Source: Marine Group I thaumarchaeote SCGC AAA799-D11
Lineage (GTDB): Archaea > Thermoproteota > Nitrososphaeria > Nitrososphaerales > Nitrosopumilaceae
Direction: 5' to 3'
Length of the DNA stretch: 64,000 nt
NCBI GenBank assembly: GCA_000746765.1
Contig: JOSY01000007.1
Span: 1-64,000 of the forward strand
Shown: piece after piece, positions 42,747 through 52,203 of the stretch
Layout of the letters: each line of letters starts with the position of its first letter
Position numbering within the stretch: the first letter of the stretch is position 1
Notes under the pieces: generated by a model
What the model saw: the letters and a program-made list of their open reading frames with translations, nothing else
Told to the model about the DNA's origin: nothing
The model's database searches: none
Position numbers and translations under genes: made by a program

Positions 42747-45700
42747 ATGGCAGATCCTTCAACTAAACGTTGGCCAGTAATTCAAGATATCTTAAAGAGA
42801 GAAGGTATTGCACGTCAACACCTAAACTCCTTTGATGAGTTTTTAGAAAGAGGACTACAAAGTATAATCAATGAAGTCGGTCAGATTGATATTGAAAATG
42901 CTGAATATCCTTACAAAATTCAACTAGGTAAAGTTAAACTTCAACAACCAAGAATGATGGAACTTGACGGTTCCATTACACATATCACTCCTGCAGAAGC
43001 TAGACTGAGAAACGTATCTTATTCTGCACCTGTAATGATGGAGGCAAGTGTTGTTGAAGATGGAAAAATCCTTGAATCAAGATTTGTCCACATTGGTGAT
43101 GTTCCAGTTATGGCAAAATCAAACGCATGCATCTTACATAATTTCTCTACTCAAAAATTAGTTGAACATGGTGAAGATCCAAATGATCCTGGTGGTTACT
43201 TTATCATCAATGGCTCTGAGAGAGTAATTGTTGGATTAGAAGATCTCTCTTACAACAAAATCATAGTTGACAGAGAGACAGTTGGCGGAAACATTGTTCA
43301 TAAAGCCAAAGTCTATTCTTCTATTGTTGGTTATCGTGCAAAATTAGAACTTGTCATGAAAAATGATGGATTAATTGTTGCAAGAATTCCTGGTTCCCCA
43401 GTTGATATTCCAGTAGTTACTTTGATGAGAGCACTTGGCTTAGAATCTGATAGAGAGATTGCAGCAGCAGTTTCTTTGGTAGATGAACTCCAAGATGAAT
43501 TAGAAGGATCTTTTGAAAAAGCAGGAGATGTCCCAACTGCAAAAGACGCTATTGTTTACATCAGTAAGAGAATTGCACCGGGAATGCTTGAAGAGTTCCA
43601 GATTAAACGTGCTGAGACTTTGCTTGATTGGGGTCTATTACCTCATTTGGGTAAACATCCTGAAAACAGAAAAGAAAAAGCCCAATTCTTAGGAGAGGCA
43701 GCTTGTAAATTATTAGAACTAAAACTTGATTGGATTAAACCAGATGACAAAGACCACTATGGAAACAAAGTCATCAAATTCGCAGGACAGATGCTTGCAG
43801 ACTTGTTTAGAACTGCATTTAGAAATCTTGTCCGCGACATGAAATACCAACTAGAGCGTTCTGGTCAAAAACGTGGAATTAATGCAGTTGCTGCTGCAAT
43901 TCGTCCGGGAATTATTTCTGATAAACTAAACAATGCAATAGCCACAGGAAACTGGGGTAGAGGCAGAGTAGGTGTTACTCAATTACTTGATAGAACAAAC
44001 TATCTTTCAACAATTAGCCACCTTAGAAGAATTCAATCTCCGCTTAGTAGAACTCAGCCAAACTTTGAGGCAAGAGACTTGCACGCAACACACTTTGGAA
44101 GAATCTGTCCAAGTGAAACTCCTGAGGGTTCTAACTGTGGTCTTGTAAAGAATCTAGCCTTGTCTGGAATTATTTCTGTAAATGTCCCTTCTGAAGAAAT
44201 TGTAGAAAAACTCTATGATCTTGGAACTGTTCACTTTTTTGATGCAAAAGAAGACTTGAAGAAAGATGGAACTAGAATCTTTGTTGATGGTAGACTAATT
44301 GGATATTACAAAGATGGTGAACAACTAGCAGAATCTCTTAGAGATTTGAGAAGAAACTCAAAGATTCATCCACATGTTGGTGTGTCATTTCATAAATCTG
44401 AAATTGAAGGCTCTACTAGAAGACTTTATGTTAACTGTAATGCAGGACGTGTCTTAAGACCATTAATCATCATCAAAGATAACAAACCATTATTTACTGC
44501 TGATTTACTAGACAAAATTTCAAAGAAACTCATCTCGTGGACTGATCTTTTGAGAATGGGTGTCTTAGAAATGATTGATGCAAATGAAGAAGAGAACTGT
44601 TATGTCACACTAGATGAGAAAGACACAAAGAAACACACTCACCTTGAAGTTTTCCCACCAGCAATTCTTGGTGCAGGTGCTTCAATCATTCCATATCCTG
44701 AACACAATCAGTCTCCAAGAAATACATACGAATCTGCAATGGCAAAACAGAGTTTAGGATTCTCAACACCAATGATGAATACCAGTACGTATGTTAGACA
44801 ACACTTTATGCTATATCCTCAAGTCCCAATTGTCAATACCAAAGCAATGAAACTTTTGGGATTGGAAGACAGACCAGCAGGTCAGAACTGTGTTGTTGCA
44901 GTATTACCATTTGATGGCTACAATATTGAAGATGCAATTGTTCTTAGCAAAGCATCCGTTGATAGAGGTCTTGGCAGAACATTCTTCTTTAGAATTTATG
45001 ATGCTGAGGCAAAACAATATCCTGGTGGAATGCGTGATGCATTTGAAATTCCAAATGCTGAAGACAACATCAGAGGATACAAAGGAGAACGTGCATACAG
45101 ACTCTTAGAAGAAGACGGTGTTGTTGCAGCTGAAGCTCCAGTAAAAGGTGGAGATATCTTGATTGGAAAAACTAGTCCTCCAAGATTCATGGAAGAATAT
45201 AGAGAGTTTGAATCATCTGGTCCTTACAGAAGAGACACCTCAATTGGTGTTAGACCTTCAGAAACCGGAGTTGTTGATACTGTAGTTATGACCCAATCAA
45301 ACGAAGGTGGAAAGATGTACAAAATTAGAGCAAGAGATATGAGAATTCCTGAGATTGGTGATAAATTTGCATCAAGACACGGACAAAAAGGAGTGTTGGG
45401 AATTTTAGCTAAAGCAGAAGACTTGCCATATACTGCAAGTGGGATGTCTCCTGATGTTTTGATTAATCCACATGCTTTCCCATCTAGAATGACAGTCGGC
45501 ATGATGATGGAATCAATCTGTGGAAAATCTGCCGCATTACGTGGAGCAAGATTTGATGGTTCTGCATTTGTTGGAGAAAAGATGGATGAAGTAAGAGAAG
45601 TAATGGATGCACACGGATTTGAATATTCTGGTAAAGAAATAATGTATGATGGAAGAACTGGAAAATCATTCCCAGTTGAAGTTTTCATTGGAGTTGTATA

Positions 45701-46094
45701 CTATCAAAAACTACACCATATGGTTGCAGACAAGATTCATGCAAGAGCACGTGGACAAGTACAGATGTTAACTAAACAACCAACCGAAGGAAGAGCAAGA
45801 GGTGGAGGTCTAAGATTCGGTGAGATGGAGAGAGACTGTTTGATTGCCTATGGTGCTTCAATGATTCTTAAAGACAGACTACTTGATGAGTCTGATAAAT
45901 CTGATATCTATGTATGTGAGAGATGTGGTCTTGTTGCTTATCATGATGTTAAACAAAGAAAATATGTCTGTAGAGTATGTGGTGATAAAGCCAAAGTATC
46001 ATCAGTTTCAGTTGCATATGCATTCAAACTACTCTTACAAGAGATGCAAAGCCTCAACGTCGCACCAAGATTGTTAATCAAGGAGAAACTATAA
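42747..46094 (+). CDS. rpoB: DNA-directed RNA polymerase subunit B (unsplit)
   Basis: An 1115-aa single-chain RpoB; some archaea split it into B'' and B'. Conserved parts include GQKRGINAVAAAIRPGIISDKLNNAIATGNWGRGR in the fork/lobe region, PSETPEGSNCGLVKNLA, the catalytic-side GYNIEDAIVLSK, DKFASRHGQKGV and the C-terminal zinc ribbon CERCG..CRVCG. It forms half of the polymerase active centre with RpoA. Overlaps rpoA by one base (TAATG). Confidence 0.97.
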   Translation: MADPSTKRWPVIQDILKREGIARQHLNSFDEFLERGLQSIINEVGQIDIENAEYPYKIQLGKVKLQQPRMMELDGSITHITPAEARLRNVSYSAPVMMEASVVEDGKILESRFVHIGDVPVMAKSNACILHNFSTQKLVEHGEDPNDPGGYFIINGSERVIVGLEDLSYNKIIVDRETVGGNIVHKAKVYSSIVGYRAKLELVMKNDGLIVARIPGSPVDIPVVTLMRALGLESDREIAAAVSLVDELQDELEGSFEKAGDVPTAKDAIVYISKRIAPGMLEEFQIKRAETLLDWGLLPHLGKHPENRKEKAQFLGEAACKLLELKLDWIKPDDKDHYGNKVIKFAGQMLADLFRTAFRNLVRDMKYQLERSGQKRGINAVAAAIRPGIISDKLNNAIATGNWGRGRVGVTQLLDRTNYLSTISHLRRIQSPLSRTQPNFEARDLHATHFGRICPSETPEGSNCGLVKNLALSGIISVNVPSEEIVEKLYDLGTVHFFDAKEDLKKDGTRIFVDGRLIGYYKDGEQLAESLRDLRRNSKIHPHVGVSFHKSEIEGSTRRLYVNCNAGRVLRPLIIIKDNKPLFTADLLDKISKKLISWTDLLRMGVLEMIDANEEENCYVTLDEKDTKKHTHLEVFPPAILGAGASIIPYPEHNQSPRNTYESAMAKQSLGFSTPMMNTSTYVRQHFMLYPQVPIVNTKAMKLLGLEDRPAGQNCVVAVLPFDGYNIEDAIVLSKASVDRGLGRTFFFRIYDAEAKQYPGGMRDAFEIPNAEDNIRGYKGERAYRLLEEDGVVAAEAPVKGGDILIGKTSPPRFMEEYREFESSGPYRRDTSIGVRPSETGVVDTVVMTQSNEGGKMYKIRARDMRIPEIGDKFASRHGQKGVLGILAKAEDLPYTASGMSPDVLINPHAFPSRMTVGMMMESICGKSAALRGARFDGSAFVGEKMDEVREVMDAHGFEYSGKEIMYDGRTGKSFPVEVFIGVVYYQKLHHMVADKIHARARGQVQMLTKQPTEGRARGGGLRFGEMERDCLIAYGASMILKDRLLDESDKSDIYVCERCGLVAYHDVKQRKYVCRVCGDKAKVSSVSVAYAFKLLLQEMQSLNVAPRLLIKEKL

Positions 46095-49000
46095 TGTCCA
46101 TTCAAGCAGTAAAAGCAATCGACGGAATCAGATTCTCTGTTTGGTCTCCAACTGAAATCAGAAAATACTCTGTTGCAGAAATCACAGCTCCAGAAACCTA
46201 TGATGAAGATGGAATGCCAGTTCAAGGAGGTTTGATGGATGGCAGACTGGGAACATTGGAGCCTGGACAAAAATGTCTTACTTGTGGAAATACTGCAGCA
46301 AGATGTCCTGGACATTTTGGACACTTGGAATTAGCAGAACCTGTTTTACACATCGCATTTATTGATAATATCTACAAACTGTTACAATCAACATGTCGTT
46401 CTTGTGCAAGACTAAAGGTTCCACAAGAAGATCTTAACGTCTTCAAAACTATCAAAGAGAAACATGCAGCATACACTGTAATATCTCAAAAACGTATTCC
46501 AGAACAAATTATTGAAAAAGCAAAGAAAGCAAAAGAATGTCCTCATTGTGGTAAAACACAATACGAACTAATCTTTACAAAACCAACTATCTTTGTAGAG
46601 AAAACAGAAATTGGAGAACACAGATTACTCCCAATTACAATTAGAGAAAGATTCTCACAAATCCTTGATGAAGATTTAGAATTATTATCATATGATCCAA
46701 TTACTGCAAGACCTGAGTGGTTTGTCTTACAGGCATTTCCTGTTCCACCAGTCACTGTTAGACCTTCAATCATTTTGGAGACTGGAATTAGATCAGAAGA
46801 TGACTTGACTCACAAGATGGTGGATATCATCAGAGTTAATCAGAGACTAAAAGAAAGTAAAGATGCAGGTACTCCTCCTCTTATCGTTCAAGACTTGGTA
46901 GATCTTTTACAATATCACACAACCACATACTTTGATAACGAAGTATCTGGAATTCCACAAGCTCACCATCGTTCTGGACGTCCTCTCAAAACCTTAACGC
47001 AAAGACTCAAAGGAAAAGAAGGACGATTCAGAGGTTCATTATCTGGAAAGAGAGTCGACTTTTCAAGCAGAACTGTAATCTCACCTGATCCTAACTTGGA
47101 TTTGAGTGAGGTTGGTGTTCCAGAAGCAGTTGCTATGAAATTAACTATTCCTGAAATTGTTACAGAATGGAATATTGAAAGAATGAGAAAACTCGTAATT
47201 AACGGACCTGAGAAATTCCCAGGTGTAAACTATATCGTCAGACCAGATGGTGTAAAGATTAGACTTGATTTCGTAGAGGACCGCTCTACAATCGCTGAAA
47301 CACTTGAGATTGGATACTTGGTAGAAAGACATCTTGCAGATGGTGATATTGTCATGTTCAACAGACAACCATCACTCCACCAGATGTCAATCATGGCACA
47401 TTATGTTCGTGTGCTTCCAGGAAAGACATTCAGACTACACCCATCAGTTTGTCCTCCATACAACGCAGACTTTGATGGTGATGAGATGAACCTTCACGTT
47501 CCTCAAAGTGAGGAAGCAAGAGCAGAAGCAATTCTTTTGATGAGAGTTCAAGATCAATTAATCTCCCCAAGATATGGTGGACCAATTATTGGTGCATTAA
47601 GAGACTTTGTAACTGGTGCATATCTTCTAACTAAAGACGATACAGTATTGACTGTTCAAGAATTCTCAAACCTTGCAATGCTTGGTGGTTACACCGAACC
47701 TTTACCAAAACCTGCAACTAAAACTAAAGATGGTCCAGCTTATACTGGAAAACAACTCTTCTCATTATTCTTACCAAAAGACTTCAACTATGTTATTACA
47801 TCAAAATGGTCCAAGGGAACAAAAGGACAAGCAAAAGATGTTGTAATTAAAAACGGCGAACTAATCAGTGGTGTAATTGACAAATCTTCAATTGGTGCTG
47901 AAGAGCCAGAGAGTGTTCTTCACAGAATTGCAAAAGACTATGGTAATGCTGTAGGAAAAAGTTTCCTTAACTCCATTCTCATTATGGTAAAACAATTCAT
48001 CACCCATTATGGTTTCAGTTATGGTTATGGTGACCTTATCGTCCCTGACAAAGACAAACAACAGATTCTAGATGACATTCAAGGAACTTATGATATTGTC
48101 AGTGATTTGACTGATCAATACAAGAAAGGAACACTCAAACTCACTAGAGGTATGAAGCCTGAAGAAGCCTTAGAGGCATACATTGTAAATGAATTAGGTA
48201 AAGCAAGAGACAAGGCAGGCTCCACTGCAAATGATTGTCTTCCAGCAGATAATGCAGGAAAAATCATGGCTACTACTGGTGCAAGAGGTTCATCACTTAA
48301 TGTAGGTCAGATGGCAGGAGCTCTTGGACAACAGTCAAGAAGAGGTAACAGACTTCATGAAGGTTTCAATAACCGAGCATTAACTCATTATCAAGAACAC
48401 GATGATAATCCAGATGCACACGGATTTGTAAAATCTAACTACAGAGAAGGACTCTCTGCACTTGAATTCTTCTTCCACGCAATGGGTGGTCGTGAAGGAC
48501 TTGTTGATACTGCAGTTAGAACACAACAAAGTGGTTACATGCAGCGTAGATTGATTAACGCATTAGAACACATTAGATTAGAATATGATGGAACTGTAAG
48601 AGATCCTCACGGACACATTGTTCAATTCCTTTATGGTGAAGATGGAATTGATGTGCAAAAGAGTGACCATGGTGAAGCATTTAACCCAAGTAGATTAATT
48701 GAATCTCAAAAAATTATTGATTCTGGTAAAAAGGCAACAAAAGATGAGATTGAAACACTAGCCAAGAAATACACAAAGACATTCAATCCAAGACTAACTA
48801 AACTTGTAACTGATGCATTACTAGATTCAGAATTAAGCAAAGATGGTATTGAAGCAGTATGTAAGAAAGGACTATTACTTTACAACAAAGCTAAAGTGGA
48901 ACCAGGACAAGCAGTTGGAATCATTACTGCACAATCAATTGGTGAACCAGGTACTCAGATGACATTAAGAACATTCCACTTTGCAGGAATCAAAGAAAGA

Positions 49001-49885
49001 AACGTAACATTGGGTCTTCCACGACTAATTGAACTTGTTGATGCAAGAAAGAAACCAGTGACACCAACTATGGATATCTATCTTGATGATGAATCAAAGA
49101 AATCAAGAGAAAAGGCAATTGAAGTTGCAAGAAATGTTTTGCAAACCAAAGTAAGTGCCTTGATTGCAGATAGTGAGACTGATTATGCAACTGAAATTAA
49201 ACTAATTTTGAGCGAAAATAGGCTTAAAGAAAGAGGTTGTTCTATTGCAGAAGTAGAGGCAGCATTATCTTCTAACAAGAAATTCAAGATGGAAACAACA
49301 GGAGAACTAATCACACTAAAACTAGTTGAAGAATCTGACACTGCAACAGTAATTGCAATCAGAAACAAGGTTCTCAACACTACCGTCAAAGGTGTACCAG
49401 ACATTGAACGTGTAACACTTGTCCAAAAAGATGATGAGTGGGTTATCCAAACAACTGGTTCTAATGTTGCCAAAGTCTTAGAAGTTAAAGGAATCGACAA
49501 GAGAAACGTTAGAACAAACAACGTCTTTGAAATTGCAGGAACACTTGGAATTGAAGCTGCAAGAAATGCGTTAATCAATGAACTTAACAGTACTCTAGAA
49601 GACCAAGGACTTGAAGTTGATAATAGATACATCATGTTAGTAGCTGATTTGATGTGTTCTCGTGGTTACATGCAACAAATCGGAAGACACGGAATTGCTG
49701 GAACCAAAGATAGTGTCTTGGCAAGAGCAGCATTTGAGATTACTGTTCCAACAATTGCACACGCTGCACTTGGCGGTGAGATTGAACAACTCAAAGGTAT
49801 TACTGAAAACGTAATTGTTGGAAGTAACATTCCAATTGGAAGTGGTACAGTAGACTTGTACATGCAAGTAAGCAAGAAGAAATAA
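46094..49885 (+). CDS. rpoA: DNA-directed RNA polymerase subunit A (fused A' and A'')
   Basis: A 1263-aa chain containing both A' and A''. N-terminal zinc sites are CLTCGNTAARCPGHFGH and CRSCARL..CPHCGK; the catalytic metal loop is YNADFDGDEMNLHVP near 455; bridge-helix and trigger-loop segments are HAMGGREGLVDTAVRTQQSGYMQRRL and, in the A'' part near 940, GIITAQSIGEPGTQMTLRTFHFAG. Most archaea encode two genes; the unsplit form is a known thaumarchaeal character. ATG start overlapping rpoB. Confidence 0.97.
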   Translation: MSIQAVKAIDGIRFSVWSPTEIRKYSVAEITAPETYDEDGMPVQGGLMDGRLGTLEPGQKCLTCGNTAARCPGHFGHLELAEPVLHIAFIDNIYKLLQSTCRSCARLKVPQEDLNVFKTIKEKHAAYTVISQKRIPEQIIEKAKKAKECPHCGKTQYELIFTKPTIFVEKTEIGEHRLLPITIRERFSQILDEDLELLSYDPITARPEWFVLQAFPVPPVTVRPSIILETGIRSEDDLTHKMVDIIRVNQRLKESKDAGTPPLIVQDLVDLLQYHTTTYFDNEVSGIPQAHHRSGRPLKTLTQRLKGKEGRFRGSLSGKRVDFSSRTVISPDPNLDLSEVGVPEAVAMKLTIPEIVTEWNIERMRKLVINGPEKFPGVNYIVRPDGVKIRLDFVEDRSTIAETLEIGYLVERHLADGDIVMFNRQPSLHQMSIMAHYVRVLPGKTFRLHPSVCPPYNADFDGDEMNLHVPQSEEARAEAILLMRVQDQLISPRYGGPIIGALRDFVTGAYLLTKDDTVLTVQEFSNLAMLGGYTEPLPKPATKTKDGPAYTGKQLFSLFLPKDFNYVITSKWSKGTKGQAKDVVIKNGELISGVIDKSSIGAEEPESVLHRIAKDYGNAVGKSFLNSILIMVKQFITHYGFSYGYGDLIVPDKDKQQILDDIQGTYDIVSDLTDQYKKGTLKLTRGMKPEEALEAYIVNELGKARDKAGSTANDCLPADNAGKIMATTGARGSSLNVGQMAGALGQQSRRGNRLHEGFNNRALTHYQEHDDNPDAHGFVKSNYREGLSALEFFFHAMGGREGLVDTAVRTQQSGYMQRRLINALEHIRLEYDGTVRDPHGHIVQFLYGEDGIDVQKSDHGEAFNPSRLIESQKIIDSGKKATKDEIETLAKKYTKTFNPRLTKLVTDALLDSELSKDGIEAVCKKGLLLYNKAKVEPGQAVGIITAQSIGEPGTQMTLRTFHFAGIKERNVTLGLPRLIELVDARKKPVTPTMDIYLDDESKKSREKAIEVARNVLQTKVSALIADSETDYATEIKLILSENRLKERGCSIAEVEAALSSNKKFKMETTGELITLKLVEESDTATVIAIRNKVLNTTVKGVPDIERVTLVQKDDEWVIQTTGSNVAKVLEVKGIDKRNVRTNNVFEIAGTLGIEAARNALINELNSTLEDQGLEVDNRYIMLVADLMCSRGYMQQIGRHGIAGTKDSVLARAAFEITVPTIAHAALGGEIEQLKGITENVIVGSNIPIGSGTVDLYMQVSKKK

Positions 49886-49898
49886 TTGGATGATGATT

Positions 49899-50132
49899 AT
49901 GGCAGATGAGATTTCAACATTAATGACAAACTCCAAAGACAAAGTTGTATTGCTTCGATTAAGAAACAACAAGACCATTCAAGGAGCTCTCAAAGACTTT
50001 GATATTCACATGAATCTTACACTAGAAAATGCCGAAGATGTTTCTGAAGATGATAAAAAACAACTAGGCAAGGTTTTACTTCGTGGAGACAACATTTTGG
50101 CAATATCTCTTCCTGACGAAGAATCAGACTGA
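49899..50132 (+). CDS. Sm-like (LSm) archaeal RNA-binding protein
   Basis: About 77 aa from MADEISTLMTNSKDKVVLLRL; three in-frame codons further upstream (MMI) are also possible. Sm1 and Sm2 motifs are visible: KVVLLRLRNNKTIQGALKDFDIHMNLTLENAED and GKVLLRGDNILAISLP. Such proteins form heptameric rings that bind U-rich RNA. Placement directly after rpoA suggests co-transcription with RNA polymerase. Confidence 0.92.
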   Translation: MADEISTLMTNSKDKVVLLRLRNNKTIQGALKDFDIHMNLTLENAEDVSEDDKKQLGKVLLRGDNILAISLPDEESD

Positions 50133-50168
50133 CAAACCATAAATCTTAACATTCTATAAGAAAAACAA

Positions 50169-51347
50169 TTGCTTGATTTTTTATTTTTAATTTTTATTTT
50201 GCCGTTTGCTACTGCTCAAGAGATTCCAGATTATGACAAACCATATGCGCCAATATTTTTCGATAGGCCTATTTACTCTTGGACAGACAAAATCCAAATC
50301 AAAATAATTGCACCTAGTTGGAACACCGACAAAGACTTGATTGATTCAATTGGTGATGATAATGAGAATCCAATCAAAGTATCAACCCGAAGTCATTCAT
50401 TAGAACCATACAGACTAACTGAAACAGATGTCTCAAGTGGAATATTTACTGGCGAAATAATTCTCACTGGATTCTTACATGATGCAGATGGTGATGGTGA
50501 CTATGATACAACTCCTAGAACTGTTGGCACTGGTCCTACAAATGGATTCTTGGAAGTAGAAAGAGATTCTGCAGTAACTGTGTCCTTTGAGTTTGCCGAT
50601 GGTGTGGTCTTATCTGAATCAGTACCAATATCGTGGAATCTTGGAACAGTAGAGTTTGCAAATGATGTTTTCGTTAATGATGATTCTGTAATAGTTAGGG
50701 TAATTGATCTTGACATGAACCTAAACCCTGAGGCAATTGATCAAATTGAAGTTGAAGTTTTTTCAGACTCTGATGTTGGCGGAATTACTGCAAATGCAAT
50801 AGAAACATCTGAAAGTTCTGGTTCCTTTGTTGCCACAATATCACTTACTCAAAATTCAGCATCAAGTGGAAATAGACTATATGCAATTCCCGGTGATAAC
50901 ATTTCTGCTCGATACAATGATTATACCCTACCAAAACCATATTCTGAATCTGATAATTTAGAGATTCAGGCTCAATCTAGAGTAGAATCATCTGTACCTT
51001 CAACTCAACGATTAGAAAACTTACAAATCAATATCTCTGATAGTTTTGGAAACCATTTGACTTCTGTTTCTTCTGATCAACAAGTTCAGATCGTTGGTAG
51101 TTTGTCAAACCTGCAAGACTATGATCAAAAGTTTGTTTATCTGTTCCAAGTAAGAAATTCTGAAAACTATGTGGTGTCGCTTTCTTGGATTCAAGGTCAG
51201 CTATCATCAGGACAAAACCTTGACGTGTCTCAATCTTGGACTCCAAAAAATTCTGGAGATTATAGCATTGAAACATTTGTTTGGACTTCGCTAAAAGATC
51301 CAACTGCACTATCAAATCCTATAACTAGATCAATTTCTGTAGAATGA
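50169..51347 (+). CDS. Secreted beta-domain protein
   Basis: A 392-aa protein with a TTG start and a signal peptide (LFLIFILPFATAQE). The N-terminal half (IKIIAPSWNTDKDLIDSIGDDNENPIKVSTRSHSLEPYRLTETDVSSGIFTGEIILTG) repeats near 170-250 (VNDDSVIVRVIDLDMNLNPEAIDQIEVEVFSDSDVGGI..TSESSGSFVATISL), a tandem beta domain also seen in thaumarchaeal S-layer-like proteins. The C-terminal 110 residues form a different beta domain (QVRNSENYVVSLSWIQGQ). No anchor. Probably an envelope component inserted between RNA polymerase and ribosomal genes. Confidence 0.72.
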   Translation: MLDFLFLIFILPFATAQEIPDYDKPYAPIFFDRPIYSWTDKIQIKIIAPSWNTDKDLIDSIGDDNENPIKVSTRSHSLEPYRLTETDVSSGIFTGEIILTGFLHDADGDGDYDTTPRTVGTGPTNGFLEVERDSAVTVSFEFADGVVLSESVPISWNLGTVEFANDVFVNDDSVIVRVIDLDMNLNPEAIDQIEVEVFSDSDVGGITANAIETSESSGSFVATISLTQNSASSGNRLYAIPGDNISARYNDYTLPKPYSESDNLEIQAQSRVESSVPSTQRLENLQINISDSFGNHLTSVSSDQQVQIVGSLSNLQDYDQKFVYLFQVRNSENYVVSLSWIQGQLSSGQNLDVSQSWTPKNSGDYSIETFVWTSLKDPTALSNPITRSISVE

Positions 51348-51401
51348 AAAGTATCAATTATACGTGATTATTAAATAGAAAATTACGTGTTTTTTCTTGT
51401 G

Positions 51402-52118
51402 ATGCGATTCATTCTAGGGATAACTCTAGTGTTAACAGCTTTTGCACCGTTTGCATTCAATGATGTCTTTGCTGATTCATTTAATGTGAGTTTTAACAAA
51501 GATGGTTATCAAACTGGTGACACACTAGTAATTTCTGGGCAGATTATTGATTTTGGAATGCCAGTAATTGCTATGAGTGTATTTGATCCTGATGGAAAAA
51601 TTCTGTCTGCAAATAATTTGGATCTTTCATCTGATGGAAGTTTCTCAAAAACAATTACTTTAGAATCACCATTTTATGAAATGCCTGGAGAATATCTAGT
51701 AAAGTTAGACTATGGACAAGTAACTGAAGAGCATAGTTTTGTAATTCAAGGTGATATTGTAGAATCTGAACCTGAAACCACTCCTTCAGACGTCATAGTG
51801 CCTGAAATCATGTCTTTCTATACTGAAAAAGACCACTATTCTGATGGTGACACAATCAAAATTTTTGGAAGTGTCTCCACTTTGGATTCACCCACTGTTT
51901 TAATTGGTGTTCATGATCCGTTTGGAACTCCTGCAGGATTTTATTTTGGAAACATTAACAATGATTTAGAATTTTCTGCAAGTTTTCTTGTAAAAGATGG
52001 TGTGAACTTTAAGTCTGAAGGAACATATTCAATAAAAGCACATTATGTTGAAGATGATGCCCAACATTTCTTTGAATACACTATAGAACCATCTACAATA
52101 ACACAAACTGAAAACTGA
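51402..52118 (+). CDS. Secreted beta-sandwich protein, 5' part of a frameshifted gene
   Basis: Start at ATG 51402 (MRFILGITLVLTAFAPFAFNDVFA), chosen over the track's GTG because TATTAAATAG lies about 28 nt upstream. After the signal peptide come two beta-sandwich units: NKDGYQTGDTLVISGQIIDFG..MPGEYLVKLDYG and EKDHYSDGDTIKIFGSVST..KSEGTYSIKAHYV. The frame stops after TITQTEN, but the next frame continues with TTQTED repeats and a TPR region to 52941. It is probably the N-terminal two-thirds of one protein, and the break sits in a repeat tract. Confidence 0.75.
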   Translation: MRFILGITLVLTAFAPFAFNDVFADSFNVSFNKDGYQTGDTLVISGQIIDFGMPVIAMSVFDPDGKILSANNLDLSSDGSFSKTITLESPFYEMPGEYLVKLDYGQVTEEHSFVIQGDIVESEPETTPSDVIVPEIMSFYTEKDHYSDGDTIKIFGSVSTLDSPTVLIGVHDPFGTPAGFYFGNINNDLEFSASFLVKDGVNFKSEGTYSIKAHYVEDDAQHFFEYTIEPSTITQTEN

Positions 52119-52122
52119 AGAC

Positions 52123-52194
52123 ACAACACAAACTGAAGACACAACACAAACTGAAGACACAACACAAACTGAAGACACAACACAAACTGAAGAC
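52123..52194 (+). repeat. 18-bp tandem repeat (TTQTED) at a frame break
   Basis: Four exact copies of ACAACACAAACTGAAGAC, with a partial copy before (from 52114) and ACAACA after. In the frame of the downstream ORF they encode TTQTED. The upstream junction CAAACTGAAAACTGAAGAC fits loss of 11 bp (GACACAACACA) from one copy, which would explain the +1 shift. Confidence 0.92.
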
Positions 52195-52203
52195 ACAACA
52201 ATT

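Noticed and set aside
45224-45688. 154-aa ORF antisense to rpoB (and 49183-49635 antisense to rpoA)
   Set aside because: Shadows inside highly conserved genes.
52114-52200. 18-bp repeats as CRISPR or an origin iteron
   Set aside because: The repeats are contiguous, in frame and code for TTQTED between two protein domains.
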